Shown here: positions 48,659 through 55,529 of the stretch, piece by piece
How positions within the stretch are numbered: the stretch's first letter is position 1
Layout: the number at the start of each line of letters is the position of its first letter
Source of the DNA: Adlercreutzia mucosicola DSM 19490
GTDB taxonomy: Bacteria > Actinomycetota > Coriobacteriia > Coriobacteriales > Eggerthellaceae
Assembly (NCBI RefSeq): GCF_000422625.1
Contig: NZ_AUGK01000006.1
Location: forward strand, 1 to 55,529
DNA length: 55,529 nt
Direction: 5' to 3'
Notes under the pieces: model-generated
Told to the model about the DNA's origin: nothing
Database searches by the model: none
Seen by the model: only the letters and a program-made list of their open reading frames with translations
Position numbers and translations under genes: made by a program

Positions 48659-50405
48659 TGTAGACGTGATCGGCCGCGAGATCCATATCCCGCATAACGA
48701 CCGTGCCGTCGCGAAGAACGTCAGCGTTGACACGGTGAAGCTGACATTCGACACCGAATGGGCCGAGTGCACCTCGAAGGTTGCTATTTTCAAGAACGGA
48801 TCCGTCGAGTTCCGGGCGGCTGTCGACGGCGACACCGTGCAGATTCCCTGGGAGGCGCTCGACAAGCCCGGCGACCTGTACCTCTCCATCGTCGGCTATG
48901 TGGGCGAGGAGAAGCGCATCGTCACCGAGAAGATGGCGCGGCCCTACAGGGTTCGAGAGAACGGCGCGCTCGCCGGCGAGAAGCCGAGCGATCCGACCCC
49001 CGATGCCGTGCAGGTGCTTCTCAGCCAGGCTGGCACCGCCACCGACGCCGCCAACAGCGCGGCGGCCCGAGCCGAGGCCGCCCAGGAGGCGGCCGTGGCG
49101 GGGGAGTCTGCCCGCGAGACCGCCGAGGCTTCCCGCCGCACCGCAGAGACAGCGCGCGATTCTGCAGAATCTGCCAGGGTAGCGGGCGAGGCAAAGCGGG
49201 CCGCTGCCGAATCGCTCAGGGAATCGTCGGAATCGTCGCGCATCTCTGCCGAGGAAGCGCGCGCCGCAGCCGAGCTTAAGCGCATCTCTGCCGAGACGGG
49301 GCGCGAGGTCGCCGAGGCCGCGCGCGTGGTCGAGTTCGACCAGATGCGCCAGGACTTCCAGGGTATGCAGTTCATCCTGCTCTCCGAAGGGCAGTACGAC
49401 CCAGATACCTCCCAGCCCACCGTCGAGGGTGATACCTCCGTCATCTACTACGTGCCAAATCCGCGTCAGACCGTCGGAGACCTCTACCTCGAATGGCGCT
49501 ACCTCAAGCTGTCTGACGGATCATACCTGTGGGAGCTGATCGGCGGCCGTGACAAGCTGCCAGATGCCATCACCGTCGCCGACATCGATGCGGTGGTTTC
49601 CGGCTCCGACGTATCCAAGGCCGAGCGGTACCTGACGCTAGCTGGGCTGTCGTACCTGTGGGCGAATATCAAGGCGTGGTTCGCAGCCAAGGTGCACGCG
49701 CACGATGCCGCAGACATCGAGACTGGCGAGCTTTCCGTTGCGCACGGTGGCACGGGCGCATCGTCTGCGGCCGGTGCCCAGTACCAGATTCTCGGCGGCA
49801 TGGCTGCGGCGGATTCAGTCGAGGATCCCACCTTCGTCCTCTTCCGCGAGGACGGGGCAAGCGCGACCGCCGGCGCGGTGTTCAAGGCCGCAGGTTCGCT
49901 CGTATGGAACTGGCTCGATGCGAAGATTCGGGCCACGTTCGGATTCGACGCAAACGGGAGGATCGACGGGGCGCACATCAAGCATAATGCGATTAGCTCG
50001 GATCATATCGCTGCCGATGCCGTGACATCGGCGAAACTTGCCGACGGAAGCGTGGGGAAAGACCATCTCGACACTGAAATGAGGGAGGGCTGGGAATCCC
50101 TATCACAGACTACAGACTGGATTTCGATCTTAAACGAGGGTGGCAACTCTATAAAGTATCGCCGCCTGGGCGGTCTCGTCACCGTGGTGGTCTCCATGAC
50201 CGCCAAGCCGCTGGCGCAGGAATGGAACGAGATTGCAGTTTTTCCCGTAGAAATACGGCCGAAAATCGACCTCTATTTCCCCGCCATTCCGCAGTCGGGC
50301 ACCACGCCGATTAAGTGCGAGATAGCTGCCGATGGCAAGCTGTGGGCGGCACCGCACGGCGGCACCGCCACGGGTTTTCTGTTTGTCGTAAGCTACATCA
50401 TTTGA
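48648..50405 (+). CDS. Tail fibre / receptor-binding protein with exchangeable C-terminus
   Basis: ATG 48648 (or GTG 48639) opens a 585-residue product. The N-terminal domain (to about residue 110, BppU-like: VDTVKLTFDTEWAECTSKVA) should bind the baseplate. An Ala/Glu/Arg coiled coil (about 120-230) and a beta-rich shaft with VHAHDAADI and SVAHGGTGASS follow. At E483-SLSQ the 14-bp recombination core (50095-50108) is read in frame, and the last 98 residues (488-585) form a compact beta head (YRRLGGLVTVVVSMT...). Five silent cassettes downstream encode alternative heads, so the tip is expected to switch by inversion. Confidence 0.88.
   Translation: MRHDVDVIGREIHIPHNDRAVAKNVSVDTVKLTFDTEWAECTSKVAIFKNGSVEFRAAVDGDTVQIPWEALDKPGDLYLSIVGYVGEEKRIVTEKMARPYRVRENGALAGEKPSDPTPDAVQVLLSQAGTATDAANSAAARAEAAQEAAVAGESARETAEASRRTAETARDSAESARVAGEAKRAAAESLRESSESSRISAEEARAAAELKRISAETGREVAEAARVVEFDQMRQDFQGMQFILLSEGQYDPDTSQPTVEGDTSVIYYVPNPRQTVGDLYLEWRYLKLSDGSYLWELIGGRDKLPDAITVADIDAVVSGSDVSKAERYLTLAGLSYLWANIKAWFAAKVHAHDAADIETGELSVAHGGTGASSAAGAQYQILGGMAAADSVEDPTFVLFREDGASATAGAVFKAAGSLVWNWLDAKIRATFGFDANGRIDGAHIKHNAISSDHIAADAVTSAKLADGSVGKDHLDTEMREGWESLSQTTDWISILNEGGNSIKYRRLGGLVTVVVSMTAKPLAQEWNEIAVFPVEIRPKIDLYFPAIPQSGTTPIKCEIAADGKLWAAPHGGTATGFLFVVSYII
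50095..50108 (+). repeat. Shufflon core site in the fibre gene
   Basis: AATCCCTATCACAG is read as the codons for (E)SLSQ of the fibre. It is inverted relative to the five sites downstream, so recombination with any of them inverts the DNA between and swaps the C-terminus. Confidence 0.9.
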
Positions 50406-50577
50406 CTGAGATAACCATCTCGCTGTGCGTGGCGTCCCAGCAGCGGATGCCACCGGCGTCCATGAGCCAGAACAGGCTCGTGCCGTCATCCATTATCATG
50501 TTTATCTGAGGGTATCCGCTCGACGCCCGTCCGAACTGCACACTGCGGACGCCGAGCAGGTTAACCTTCGATGCGCG
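50398..50577 (-). pseudogene. Silent fibre cassette 1
   Basis: Reading on the minus strand from the site at 50578-50591, the frame SLSQ continues with RASKVNLLGVRSVQFGRAS and 59 residues in all, then TGA. It has no start of its own. Its stop overlaps the active cassette's end by eight bases, tail to tail. Its end (IRCWDATHSEMVISVK) resembles that of cassette 5 in layout. Confidence 0.85.
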
Positions 50578-50591
50578 CTGTGATAGGGATT
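50578..50591 (-). repeat. Shufflon core site 1
   Basis: AATCCCTATCACAG on the minus strand. Its first bases also form the TAA that ends cassette 2. Confidence 0.9.
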
Positions 50592-50895
50592 ACTGCTCTG
50601 GCATCGGGTCATTAGTGGGATACGAAATGTACCCAGCGACGTTGCTGTTCACTCCGCTGCTGTAGTTGTATACCGACACCACGGATCTGCTGACGTAGAG
50701 CCTCGCGTTTATGGAAGTGCCACCAGTGTCCGTCGGCGCGTACACCGACCAAATGGGCCTGAAGCCCTCTGGTGTGTCGCAGATCGTGTTGCTTCCAGAT
50801 TGCAACGGCTCCTTGCTATCGAAGTGCAAAAAGACAGTATTGCCCACGCGCAGAAACGATGCTAGCTTGCCGAGGCTGCACGAGCGCACCGGAGG
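50590..50895 (-). pseudogene. Silent fibre cassette 2
   Basis: From the site at 50896-50909 the frame reads SLSQPPVRSCSLGKLASFLR and 101 residues in all, then TAA. The part LRVGNTVFLHF matches the YRRLGGLVTVVVSM strand of the active cassette, and the length is nearly equal (101 against 98). An apparent internal GTG start is not needed. This is the clearest alternative receptor-binding head. Confidence 0.88.
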
Positions 50896-50909
50896 CTGTG
50901 ATAGGGATT
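50896..50909 (-). repeat. Shufflon core site 2
   Basis: AATCCCTATCACAG on the minus strand, identical to the other five. Confidence 0.9.
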
Positions 50910-50913
50910 ACAG

Positions 50914-51066
50914 CTACAGCAGCTTGACAGTGGGGACAACCCCGTTTCGAAGTCCGACCACTTGACGCTTGCCATTCGGTAGCGTCAGGTAAATCTCGAT
51001 GTAATCGCTCTCGCTTGTGTACCCACGCAGCGTCACATCGCTACAATTGACCGCCTTTACGCAACT
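50914..51066 (-). pseudogene. Silent fibre cassette 3
   Basis: From the site at 51067-51080 the frame reads SLSQSCVKAVNCSDVTLRGY and ends after 50 residues with TAG, followed by TAA two codons later. It is beta-rich (YIEIYLTLPNGKRQVVGL) and the shortest of the set. Confidence 0.8.
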
Positions 51067-51080
51067 CTGTGATAGGGATT
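51067..51080 (-). repeat. Shufflon core site 3
   Basis: AATCCCTATCACAG on the minus strand; supplies the stop of cassette 4. Confidence 0.9.
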
Positions 51081-51408
51081 ACGACGACACCCCAATTACA
51101 AGGCAGAACACGCCGAACTCGCTCCCGACCGTCAAGGGAGTGTGGGTCAACAGGTACGGCGTGATCGAATCGGCCGAAACCTGCTTGTATCCGCAATGGA
51201 CGGCGAGGTTCGAGCTGCGCGGGACGATGGCCGCAAACCCCACCGAGCTTAGCGCCTCCGGCAGGCTGAGCGGATAGCACTCGGTGTGATACGCGCCGCC
51301 CCACGCCGTGGACGCCGCGCGGACAACCACCCTTGTCGGTGCCCACGCCATCCGAATGCCGCCGTGAAATGTGGCGACAGTCCATCCGCCAGAGTTATCC
51401 GAGCTGAA
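51079..51408 (-). pseudogene. Silent fibre cassette 4
   Basis: From the site at 51409-51422 the frame reads SLSQFSSDNSGGWTVATFHG and 109 residues in all, then TAA. Internal features include WGGAYHTECYPLSLPEALSS and a hydrophobic beta end (FGVFCLVIGVSS). It is the longest cassette. Confidence 0.85.
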
Positions 51409-51422
51409 CTGTGATAGGGATT
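51409..51422 (-). repeat. Shufflon core site 4
   Basis: AATCCCTATCACAG on the minus strand. Confidence 0.9.
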
Positions 51423-51611
51423 TTACGCCCTGATGGTAAAGTCCCGCGAACGGTCAGAGAAGTCGATACAGTAGATGGTTTTCGTGACAAAGTTGAGCAT
51501 GAGTCCGTATTGCTTCTCGCCGTACGCCATCCTGATCATAGGGTGCTGGATGTCAGGTGAGCTTGTCCCGTTGTCGATAACGATCTTCGTAGCGCCGCCC
51601 GCGAAACTGAT
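51423..51611 (-). pseudogene. Silent fibre cassette 5
   Basis: From the site at 51612-51625 the frame reads SLSQISFAGGATKIVIDNGT and 62 residues in all, then TAA. An ATG at 51653 is in frame upstream but has a poor ribosome site, so separate translation is unlikely. Confidence 0.85.
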
Positions 51612-51625
51612 CTGTGATAGGGATT
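51612..51625 (-). repeat. Shufflon core site 5 (outer end)
   Basis: AATCCCTATCACAG on the minus strand. No further cassette follows, so it marks the right end of the array. Confidence 0.9.
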
Positions 51626-51701
51626 GCCAATACCCGATACGGCATGGCTCCACAGCCCCGCGGCGCTACCATATGCTGCAAACCCGATTGGAGGAGCGGC
51701 G

Positions 51702-51872
51702 ATGGACTTGAGAGCGACCGAGGCTGTGGAGCGTGCCGCAAAGGCACTCTACGCGGCGAGCGAGGCGGTGGCTGACCTGGGCGACAAGCCGCAGCTGGCA
51801 GATATGCTGGCTATGTGGCTCATGGAGGAGGCTGCCGCCCTGAGGTCGATCTTAGGAGGCCCTACGCCTTGA
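51702..51872 (+). CDS. Small protein between array and recombinase
   Basis: ATG 51702 follows GGAGGAGCGG. The 56-residue helical acidic product (MDLRATEAVERAAKALYAAS...) is convergent with the recombinase gene and overlaps its last 11 bases. It might be a recombination accessory factor or an unrelated phage protein. Confidence 0.5.
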   Translation: MDLRATEAVERAAKALYAASEAVADLGDKPQLADMLAMWLMEEAAALRSILGGPTP

Positions 51873-52752
51873 GCAGATGCCGCTCGTACTGCCGCTGATC
51901 TTGGCGCAGTATCGTCTCATCGAGGCTCATGTACAGATACGTTGTATCTAGGCTCACGTGGCCTAACATCTTCTGGATGTGTGATTCTGGCACCCCCGCC
52001 TTCGAGGCCAACGTGCGGAACGTATGGCGAAAGTACTTCGGTGCCACATACGGCAGGCCGTTGCGCCCGCAGTGCGACCTGAGCATCCTCGCGTAGCGCG
52101 TCGGGTCGGCGTTCGGCCCCATCACCCAATCGGCCTTGCGCGCCCTCGGGAAGTACAGCCGCTTGATCTCGGCGAGGCGCTGCCTGGGGGTCGACGGCAG
52201 CATGAGCGGGCGCGCCGAGCGGTGGGTCTTGATGTCTGTCTCGACTACCTCGCCCTTGACGCGCTGCAGCCCGCGCCGCACGTGCACCAGCCCGCTGCGC
52301 AGGTCGATATCGCCCCACTGCATGCCGCACTGCTCTGAGCGGCGCAGACCAAGCCACAGGCCCAGGACGACGGTCGCCTCGTACTCCCAGCCCACGACGC
52401 CCAGCAGCAGCGCCTTGGCCTCGCGCTCGGTGAGCGCCGGCTTCTCCCCGCGCGCCTTGGCCCTTCGCGGGTGCCGGATGCCGCGCGTGGTGGGGTCGGT
52501 CACGTCCTCCCGGTAGCACTCGTCGGCGATGGCGCTGCGGATGATCTGCCGCAAGAGCTTGTAGCCCGCCTCGCCCGCGCCGGCGGCGAGCCAGGCGTTG
52601 ATGTGGCGCACGCGGATGTCCTCCATCTCCCAGCCGCGCCACTGCGGCTCCACCCAGTTGCGCCAGGCCCCCTCGTAGCCCTCGACCGTCGCCGGCGCGA
52701 GGTCGGCGTAGTAGGTGGTGTAGACGCCCTCGTAGTAGTCCTCGATCTTCAC
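51862..52752 (-). CDS. Tyrosine recombinase, probable shufflon invertase
   Basis: GTG 52752 follows AAAGGAG. The 296-residue product has an N-terminal SAM-like core-binding domain (PATVEGYEGAWRNWVEPQW, HINAWLAAG) and a catalytic domain with Arg in GLWLGLRRSE, His243-x-x-Arg246 in RHTFRT, His265 in LGH, and the likely nucleophile Tyr274 (YLYMS). Since the phage integrates with a serine recombinase, this enzyme is free for another task. It lies next to the cassette array in the position that Rci occupies beside plasmid shufflons. A second integrase role cannot be excluded. Confidence 0.88.
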   Translation of the reverse strand: MKIEDYYEGVYTTYYADLAPATVEGYEGAWRNWVEPQWRGWEMEDIRVRHINAWLAAGAGEAGYKLLRQIIRSAIADECYREDVTDPTTRGIRHPRRAKARGEKPALTEREAKALLLGVVGWEYEATVVLGLWLGLRRSEQCGMQWGDIDLRSGLVHVRRGLQRVKGEVVETDIKTHRSARPLMLPSTPRQRLAEIKRLYFPRARKADWVMGPNADPTRYARMLRSHCGRNGLPYVAPKYFRHTFRTLASKAGVPESHIQKMLGHVSLDTTYLYMSLDETILRQDQRQYERHLLKA

Positions 52753-52773
52753 CTTGTCTCTCCTTTCGGTTCA

Positions 52774-52826
52774 GAAATCACAGACGCCCATGCGCCCTGG
52801 GAAAGCGTATGGGCGTCTGTGATTTC
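52774..52826. repeat. 18-bp inverted repeat upstream of the recombinase gene
   Basis: GAAATCACAGACGCCCAT (52774-52791) and its exact reverse complement (52809-52826) flank 17 bases. The arms share ATCACAG with the shufflon core. It may be a terminator-type hairpin between convergent or divergent units, or a recombinase-binding or autoregulatory site. Confidence 0.6.
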
Positions 52827-52885
52827 CGCAAGAGAAAGGAGGTTCATTTCCCTGGCCATAGCAACGCAGAAAGGAGGTGATTTTG

Positions 52886-53374
52886 TTGGAAGAGGCAGCG
52901 GTTCACACTGCGGACGGGCTGGCTGCAGAGCCAATGCTGCTTGCGGTTGTCGTGATCGCCGTGGCGCTCATCGTCGCGGCGGTGCTGGTGTCGCGAGAGA
53001 TTCGCGCGGCGAAGGACAAGCAGCTCGAAGTCGAATCGAACAACAACCGCGAGAAGCTGAAGCTCCAGCGCGAAGTTGAGATGCAGCGCCTTGAGATCGA
53101 CCGAGACCGCGAGCAGCACAAGATCGAAGATCGCCAGCAACGGGCGAAGACTGATGCCGAGATGATGGCGCTGCAGCGCCAGACCATCGAGGCGTCGAAC
53201 CGCTCCACGGCGGCCATCGAGGCCATGAGTCGTCTCATGGACACGCACAACACGCGGCTTGAGGTTTCTCAGGATCGAAGCCGCGCCATGGGCGAGCAGA
53301 TCCAGGACGTGCACGCCACGGTGCACGCTATCGACAACAACGTGCAAGATCTCGCCGATGCCCTGCTCAAGTGA
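52886..53374 (+). CDS. Membrane-anchored coiled-coil protein of the lysis region
   Basis: TTG 52886 follows AAAGGAGGTGA. The 162-residue product has an outside N-terminus, one membrane segment (MLLAVVVIAVALIVAAVLVS) and a long charged coiled coil (residues 45-150). It precedes the holin and may be a lysis-timing or spanin-like factor, but the family is not recognised. Confidence 0.65.
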   Translation: MEEAAVHTADGLAAEPMLLAVVVIAVALIVAAVLVSREIRAAKDKQLEVESNNNREKLKLQREVEMQRLEIDRDREQHKIEDRQQRAKTDAEMMALQRQTIEASNRSTAAIEAMSRLMDTHNTRLEVSQDRSRAMGEQIQDVHATVHAIDNNVQDLADALLK

Positions 53375-53397
53375 CACGCTCGAAGGAAAGGAACAAG

Positions 53398-53688
53398 ATG
53401 AACAAAATCGTAATCACCGGTACGGAGACGGGAGACGTTGAGTCTGTTGACGCATCCCAGATTGACAATGCGGCGCGCCTCGTCGCCCTCGTCCGCTTGC
53501 TCGCCGCCTTTGCTGGCCAGGCGCTCGCGCTGCTCGGTATGAAGCTCGATGTGGAGATTGTCACGCAGTTGGGGCTGTGCGCTCTCGCTTTGACAGCCAC
53601 AGCGTACGCATGGTGGCGCAACAACAACTGGACACGGGCGGCCCAGATCGCGCAGCTCGTCATCGCGGCCATTAAGGGGCAGCGATGA
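53398..53688 (+). CDS. Phage holin
   Basis: ATG 53398 follows GAAAGGAA. The 96-residue product has two hydrophobic segments (ARLVALVRLLAAFAGQALAL and a second near LGLCALALTATAYAWW), then WWRNNNWTRAAQIAQLVIAA, the pattern of SPP1/PhiLC3-type holins. It would permeabilise the membrane so the endolysin can act. It overlaps the endolysin start at ATGA. Confidence 0.8.
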   Translation: MNKIVITGTETGDVESVDASQIDNAARLVALVRLLAAFAGQALALLGMKLDVEIVTQLGLCALALTATAYAWWRNNNWTRAAQIAQLVIAAIKGQR

Positions 53689-54491
53689 GCGCGGCCGAGA
53701 AGCTCTATGTCATCTGCGGCCACGGAGCGGGAGATCCGGGCGCATCTGGCGGCGGATACAACGAGGCAGAGCGCGTGCGTACCCTGGCGTCCGAGATGGC
53801 GCGCCAGGGCGGCTCGAAGGTATCAGTGCTCGACACGTCCAAAAACTGGTACAAGTCGGGGCTTGTCAATGCGGCGCTAAAGGCCTCCGTCGGCCGTAAC
53901 CCCGTCATCGAGCTGCACATGGACGCGGCAGACGGAGACGGCCCGGCCAAGGGGGCGCACGTCGCGATCCGCGCAGGCTTCAGCCCTGATGCCTGGGACA
54001 CAGCCCTGGCCGACTTTCTGGCCAGCTACTTTCCTGGTCGCGCTGACAAAATCACGCAAAGATCGAATCTCGCAAATCTCAACCGCGCCGCATCGCACGG
54101 CATCAACTACCGTCTCGCCGAGGTCGGCATGATCGACGACAAGGTAGACCGAGACAAGTTCAACGCCAACGTCCCGGCGGTCGCCGCCGAAATCCTCGCC
54201 GCGTTCGGTATCGGCGGCGCGCCTGCCGAGCCAGCACCGCCATCGCCTCCGCAAACCCCGCAGAAAGGAGAAGCCGTGTACAATTTCAAGACGGTCAAGA
54301 AGGGATCGAAAGGCGACCACGTGTCGCTCTTCCAGTCTGCGTACAATGAGCGATTCGGCGGATCGCTCGCCGTCGACAAGAGCGCCGGCCCTGCAACCCA
54401 TGAAGCCATCGGCGACGCCCAATCGCGGCTCGGCATCAAGAAGGACTTCTCGTGCGGCCCTGATACGTGGTCGCACTTGCTCGGGACGTAG
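53685..54491 (+). CDS. Endolysin: N-acetylmuramoyl-L-alanine amidase
   Basis: The 268-residue product has an amidase_3 domain with zinc His13 in ICGHGAGDPGASG, a Glu in NEAERVR, a second His in IELHMDAA, and the catalytic Glu in RLAEVGMIDD. A Pro-rich linker (PAEPAPPSPPQTPQKG) joins it to a C-terminal peptidoglycan-binding-like domain (KKGSKGDHVSLFQSAYNERF). It cuts the bond between MurNAc and L-Ala. Confidence 0.9.
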   Translation: MSAAEKLYVICGHGAGDPGASGGGYNEAERVRTLASEMARQGGSKVSVLDTSKNWYKSGLVNAALKASVGRNPVIELHMDAADGDGPAKGAHVAIRAGFSPDAWDTALADFLASYFPGRADKITQRSNLANLNRAASHGINYRLAEVGMIDDKVDRDKFNANVPAVAAEILAAFGIGGAPAEPAPPSPPQTPQKGEAVYNFKTVKKGSKGDHVSLFQSAYNERFGGSLAVDKSAGPATHEAIGDAQSRLGIKKDFSCGPDTWSHLLGT

Positions 54492-54517
54492 CCGAAAGTA
54501 ATCCACCGAATAGATTA

Positions 54518-54558
54518 GGCCCCCAGTTCTGCAATATCGCAGAACTGGGGCCTTTTGT
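54518..54558 (+). terminator. Rho-independent terminator after the endolysin
   Basis: GGCCCCCAGTTCTGC pairs with GCAGAACTGGGGCC around AATATC, followed by TTTTGTG. It ends the late operon. Confidence 0.88.
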
Positions 54559-54624
54559 GTGTCCTGAAGGGTGATTATCATCCGTCACCAGGTTCGCTAT
54601 TCTCTGGTGTGCGCCTCTCTCTGC

Positions 54625-55047
54625 TCATTCTTCCCTTCCACCGGCATAGCGGTATGTATATGGTATCTCGGCTTTATCGAGCAGCTGGCCCACGAGCCTC
54701 ATGCGGGCGTTGACGTATCCCACTGGTTCGTCGGCCCCGCTGCCGAGCTGCACCGCGTCCAGATCCTCTTGAGTTCGATAGTAGTCCAGTGCGAGGTCGC
54801 GCGGGCCGTTGACGCCGCGCAGGCTCTCGATGACCTGCTCCGCGATGGATCGAGCGTCCTCGTGCATAGCCCCGCGCGCGGCGAGGACGAACGCCCACAC
54901 GTCGTCTGGCGGCTCGATGCTGGGGAACGAGGGGTTTTCCCACCTTTTTACGCTCCTGAGATGCACGTCTGCCTCGTCAGCGATGTCCTGCTGGGTCAAC
55001 CCACACTCCTCGCGCAGGGCGCGAAACGCCGCTTTCGTCTTCTTCAC
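54625..55047 (-). CDS. HTH regulator of the right-end operon
   Basis: GTG 55047 follows GGAAAG. The 140-residue product has an N-terminal Xre-type helix-turn-helix (EECGLTQQDIADEADVHLRS followed by VKRWENPSFPS) and a helical C-terminal half. It is the second gene after a small acidic protein, behind a promoter with a palindromic operator. That layout is shared with Aca-type regulators of anti-CRISPR operons and with other autoregulated moron loci. Confidence 0.75.
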   Translation of the reverse strand: MKKTKAAFRALREECGLTQQDIADEADVHLRSVKRWENPSFPSIEPPDDVWAFVLAARGAMHEDARSIAEQVIESLRGVNGPRDLALDYYRTQEDLDAVQLGSGADEPVGYVNARMRLVGQLLDKAEIPYTYRYAGGREE

Positions 55048-55061
55048 CTTTCCGTCCTTTC

Positions 55062-55095
55062 AATGAAGCGGCCCCGATGTCGGAGCCGCTTCATT
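55062..55095. other. Hairpin between the two right-end genes
   Basis: AATGAAGCGGC pairs with GCCGCTTCATT. No T run follows on either strand, so it is more likely an mRNA stability or processing element than a terminator. Confidence 0.55.
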
Positions 55096-55117
55096 CGCTA
55101 TGTCTGACCCGTATGCC

Positions 55118-55294
55118 CTATCGCTCAACGATTTCCGTTGATCCGTCCTCAAGCTCAACAATCGCGTAGTCCCAATCATTGTACGTCTCGCGAAGGTCGG
55201 CTGCGATCTCCTCGACGCTCATGTTGCAGCTGTAGTCGATGCGATCCATGTTGCTGCCGTTTTCGGTGGTGTAGGTCTCGACGATGATTCCCAT
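55118..55294 (-). CDS. 58-residue acidic protein, candidate anti-defence factor
   Basis: ATG 55294 follows a perfect AAGGAGG at six-base spacing. The product (MGIIVETYTTENGSNMDRID..., SVEEIAADLRETYNDWDYAI) is strongly acidic, a common trait of DNA-mimic or anti-CRISPR proteins. It is the first gene of a two-gene operon with an HTH regulator, placed after the lysis genes at the phage end. It matches no family I recognise; an anti-CRISPR role is only guilt by association. Confidence 0.7.
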   Translation of the reverse strand: MGIIVETYTTENGSNMDRIDYSCNMSVEEIAADLRETYNDWDYAIVELEDGSTEIVER

Positions 55295-55353
55295 GATGTG
55301 CCTCCTTGGCTCGAATCTTCGGGAAGCCTTATTGCTTCCTCCTGACAGTAACT

Positions 55354-55382
55354 ATTGTATGTCACCTTTGGTGACATTGCAA
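55354..55382 (-). promoter_or_regulatory. Promoter with palindromic operator of the right-end operon
   Basis: TTGCAA (55377-55382) and TACAAT (55354-55359) are 17 bases apart. The spacer is exactly the palindrome TGTCACC-AAA-GGTGACA (55360-55376). A dimer of the HTH product could bind it and shut off its own promoter. Confidence 0.8.
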
Positions 55383-55434
55383 GAACTTTTTTTAGAAGTT
55401 CCCCGTTTGAAACACCTACCATCGTATAAAGCAT

Positions 55435-55529
55435 GGGTGCTTTTCATAATGATAGATGTTTTTAGCGCAGAAATACCTCGATCCTGATGTCGTGATGCCG
55501 TGGCCTGGTTTCTCCATTGTAGTAGTCGA
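55435..55529. repeat. Second copy of the phage left end at the window end
   Basis: Identical to 15180-15274. The phage right end (up to CAT at 55432-55434) is joined to the phage left end, not to the rest of vsr. This is the attP arrangement of a circular or tandem phage genome. Confidence 0.85.

Larger units (their letters stand above)
15180..55434. mobile_element. Siphovirus-type prophage inserted in vsr
   Basis: The element is bounded on the left by the host-phage junction inside vsr and on the right by the point where the left-end sequence recurs. It is about 40.3 kb. It has a large serine integrase at the left end, a repressor switch, replication and recombination genes, cos-type packaging genes, HK97-like head genes, long-tail genes, lysis genes and a right-end minus-strand operon. 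All head and tail modules appear present. It looks intact apart from the interrupted methyltransferase. Confidence 0.92.

Noticed and set aside
50095-51625. Array considered as a CRISPR or a simple direct-repeat array
   Set aside because: Repeats are only 14 bp, one is inverted, spacing is 169-341 bp and every interval is an in-frame fibre C-terminus.
50095-51625. Diversity-generating retroelement as the source of fibre variation
   Set aside because: No reverse transcriptase, and the cassettes are different sequences, not near-identical template/variable repeats.

Overview
The window looks like a piece of a high-GC actinobacterial genome, most likely a gut member of the Coriobacteriia (Eggerthellaceae-like). 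That placement is an inference from base composition, gene content and codon use; no rRNA gene is present to confirm it. About 15.2 kb of chromosome is followed by a nearly complete, roughly 40.3 kb siphovirus-type prophage. The window ends exactly where the prophage sequence starts to repeat itself.

Chromosomal part (1-15179). A glycine amidinotransferase-like enzyme is followed by an MHS-family transporter preceded by a tiny coupled reading frame. A large LPxTG surface protein on the minus strand is split by one in-frame amber codon. It is divergent from an ECF sigma factor fused to a membrane anchor and an outside domain. Then come a winged-helix/Fic-like protein, a PLP aminotransferase, a small membrane protein, a VanY-type carboxypeptidase, and a minus-strand operon of a B3/B4-domain protein, a SugE/Gdx guanidinium exporter and a PNPOx-fold flavoprotein. 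Intergenic gaps carry several families of palindromes. A vsr mismatch endonuclease gene is cut at its conserved GCFWH motif by the prophage.

Prophage part (15180-55434). The order is: large serine integrase, repressor and a switch with four 16-bp operators; small early genes; a recombination/replication block (DUF1351, Rad52-like annealing protein, HNH-like protein, own sliding clamp, helicase-methyltransferase fusion); an iteron array; many small Cys-rich genes; a cytosine methyltransferase broken at homopolymeric G tracts; a late regulator; the packaging, HK97-type head and long-tail genes (HNH, TerS, TerL, portal, ClpP-like protease, capsid, connectors, tail tube, G/GT frameshift chaperones, tape measure, Dit, Tal, fiber). 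Lysis genes follow (membrane/coiled-coil protein, holin, amidase endolysin). Last is a minus-strand two-gene operon, small acidic protein plus HTH regulator, behind a promoter with a palindromic operator.

The most striking system is at 50095-52752. The fiber gene's last 98 codons can be exchanged with five silent C-terminal cassettes that lie head-to-tail on the opposite strand. Each begins with the same 14-bp sequence in the same reading frame and ends with its own stop, and a tyrosine recombinase gene adjoins the array. This is the architecture of a shufflon that switches the phage receptor-binding tip. A second candidate variation system is the G-tract methyltransferase. The 95 bp shared by the two prophage ends show a phage-end-to-phage-start junction, as expected for an excised circle or a tandem prophage.
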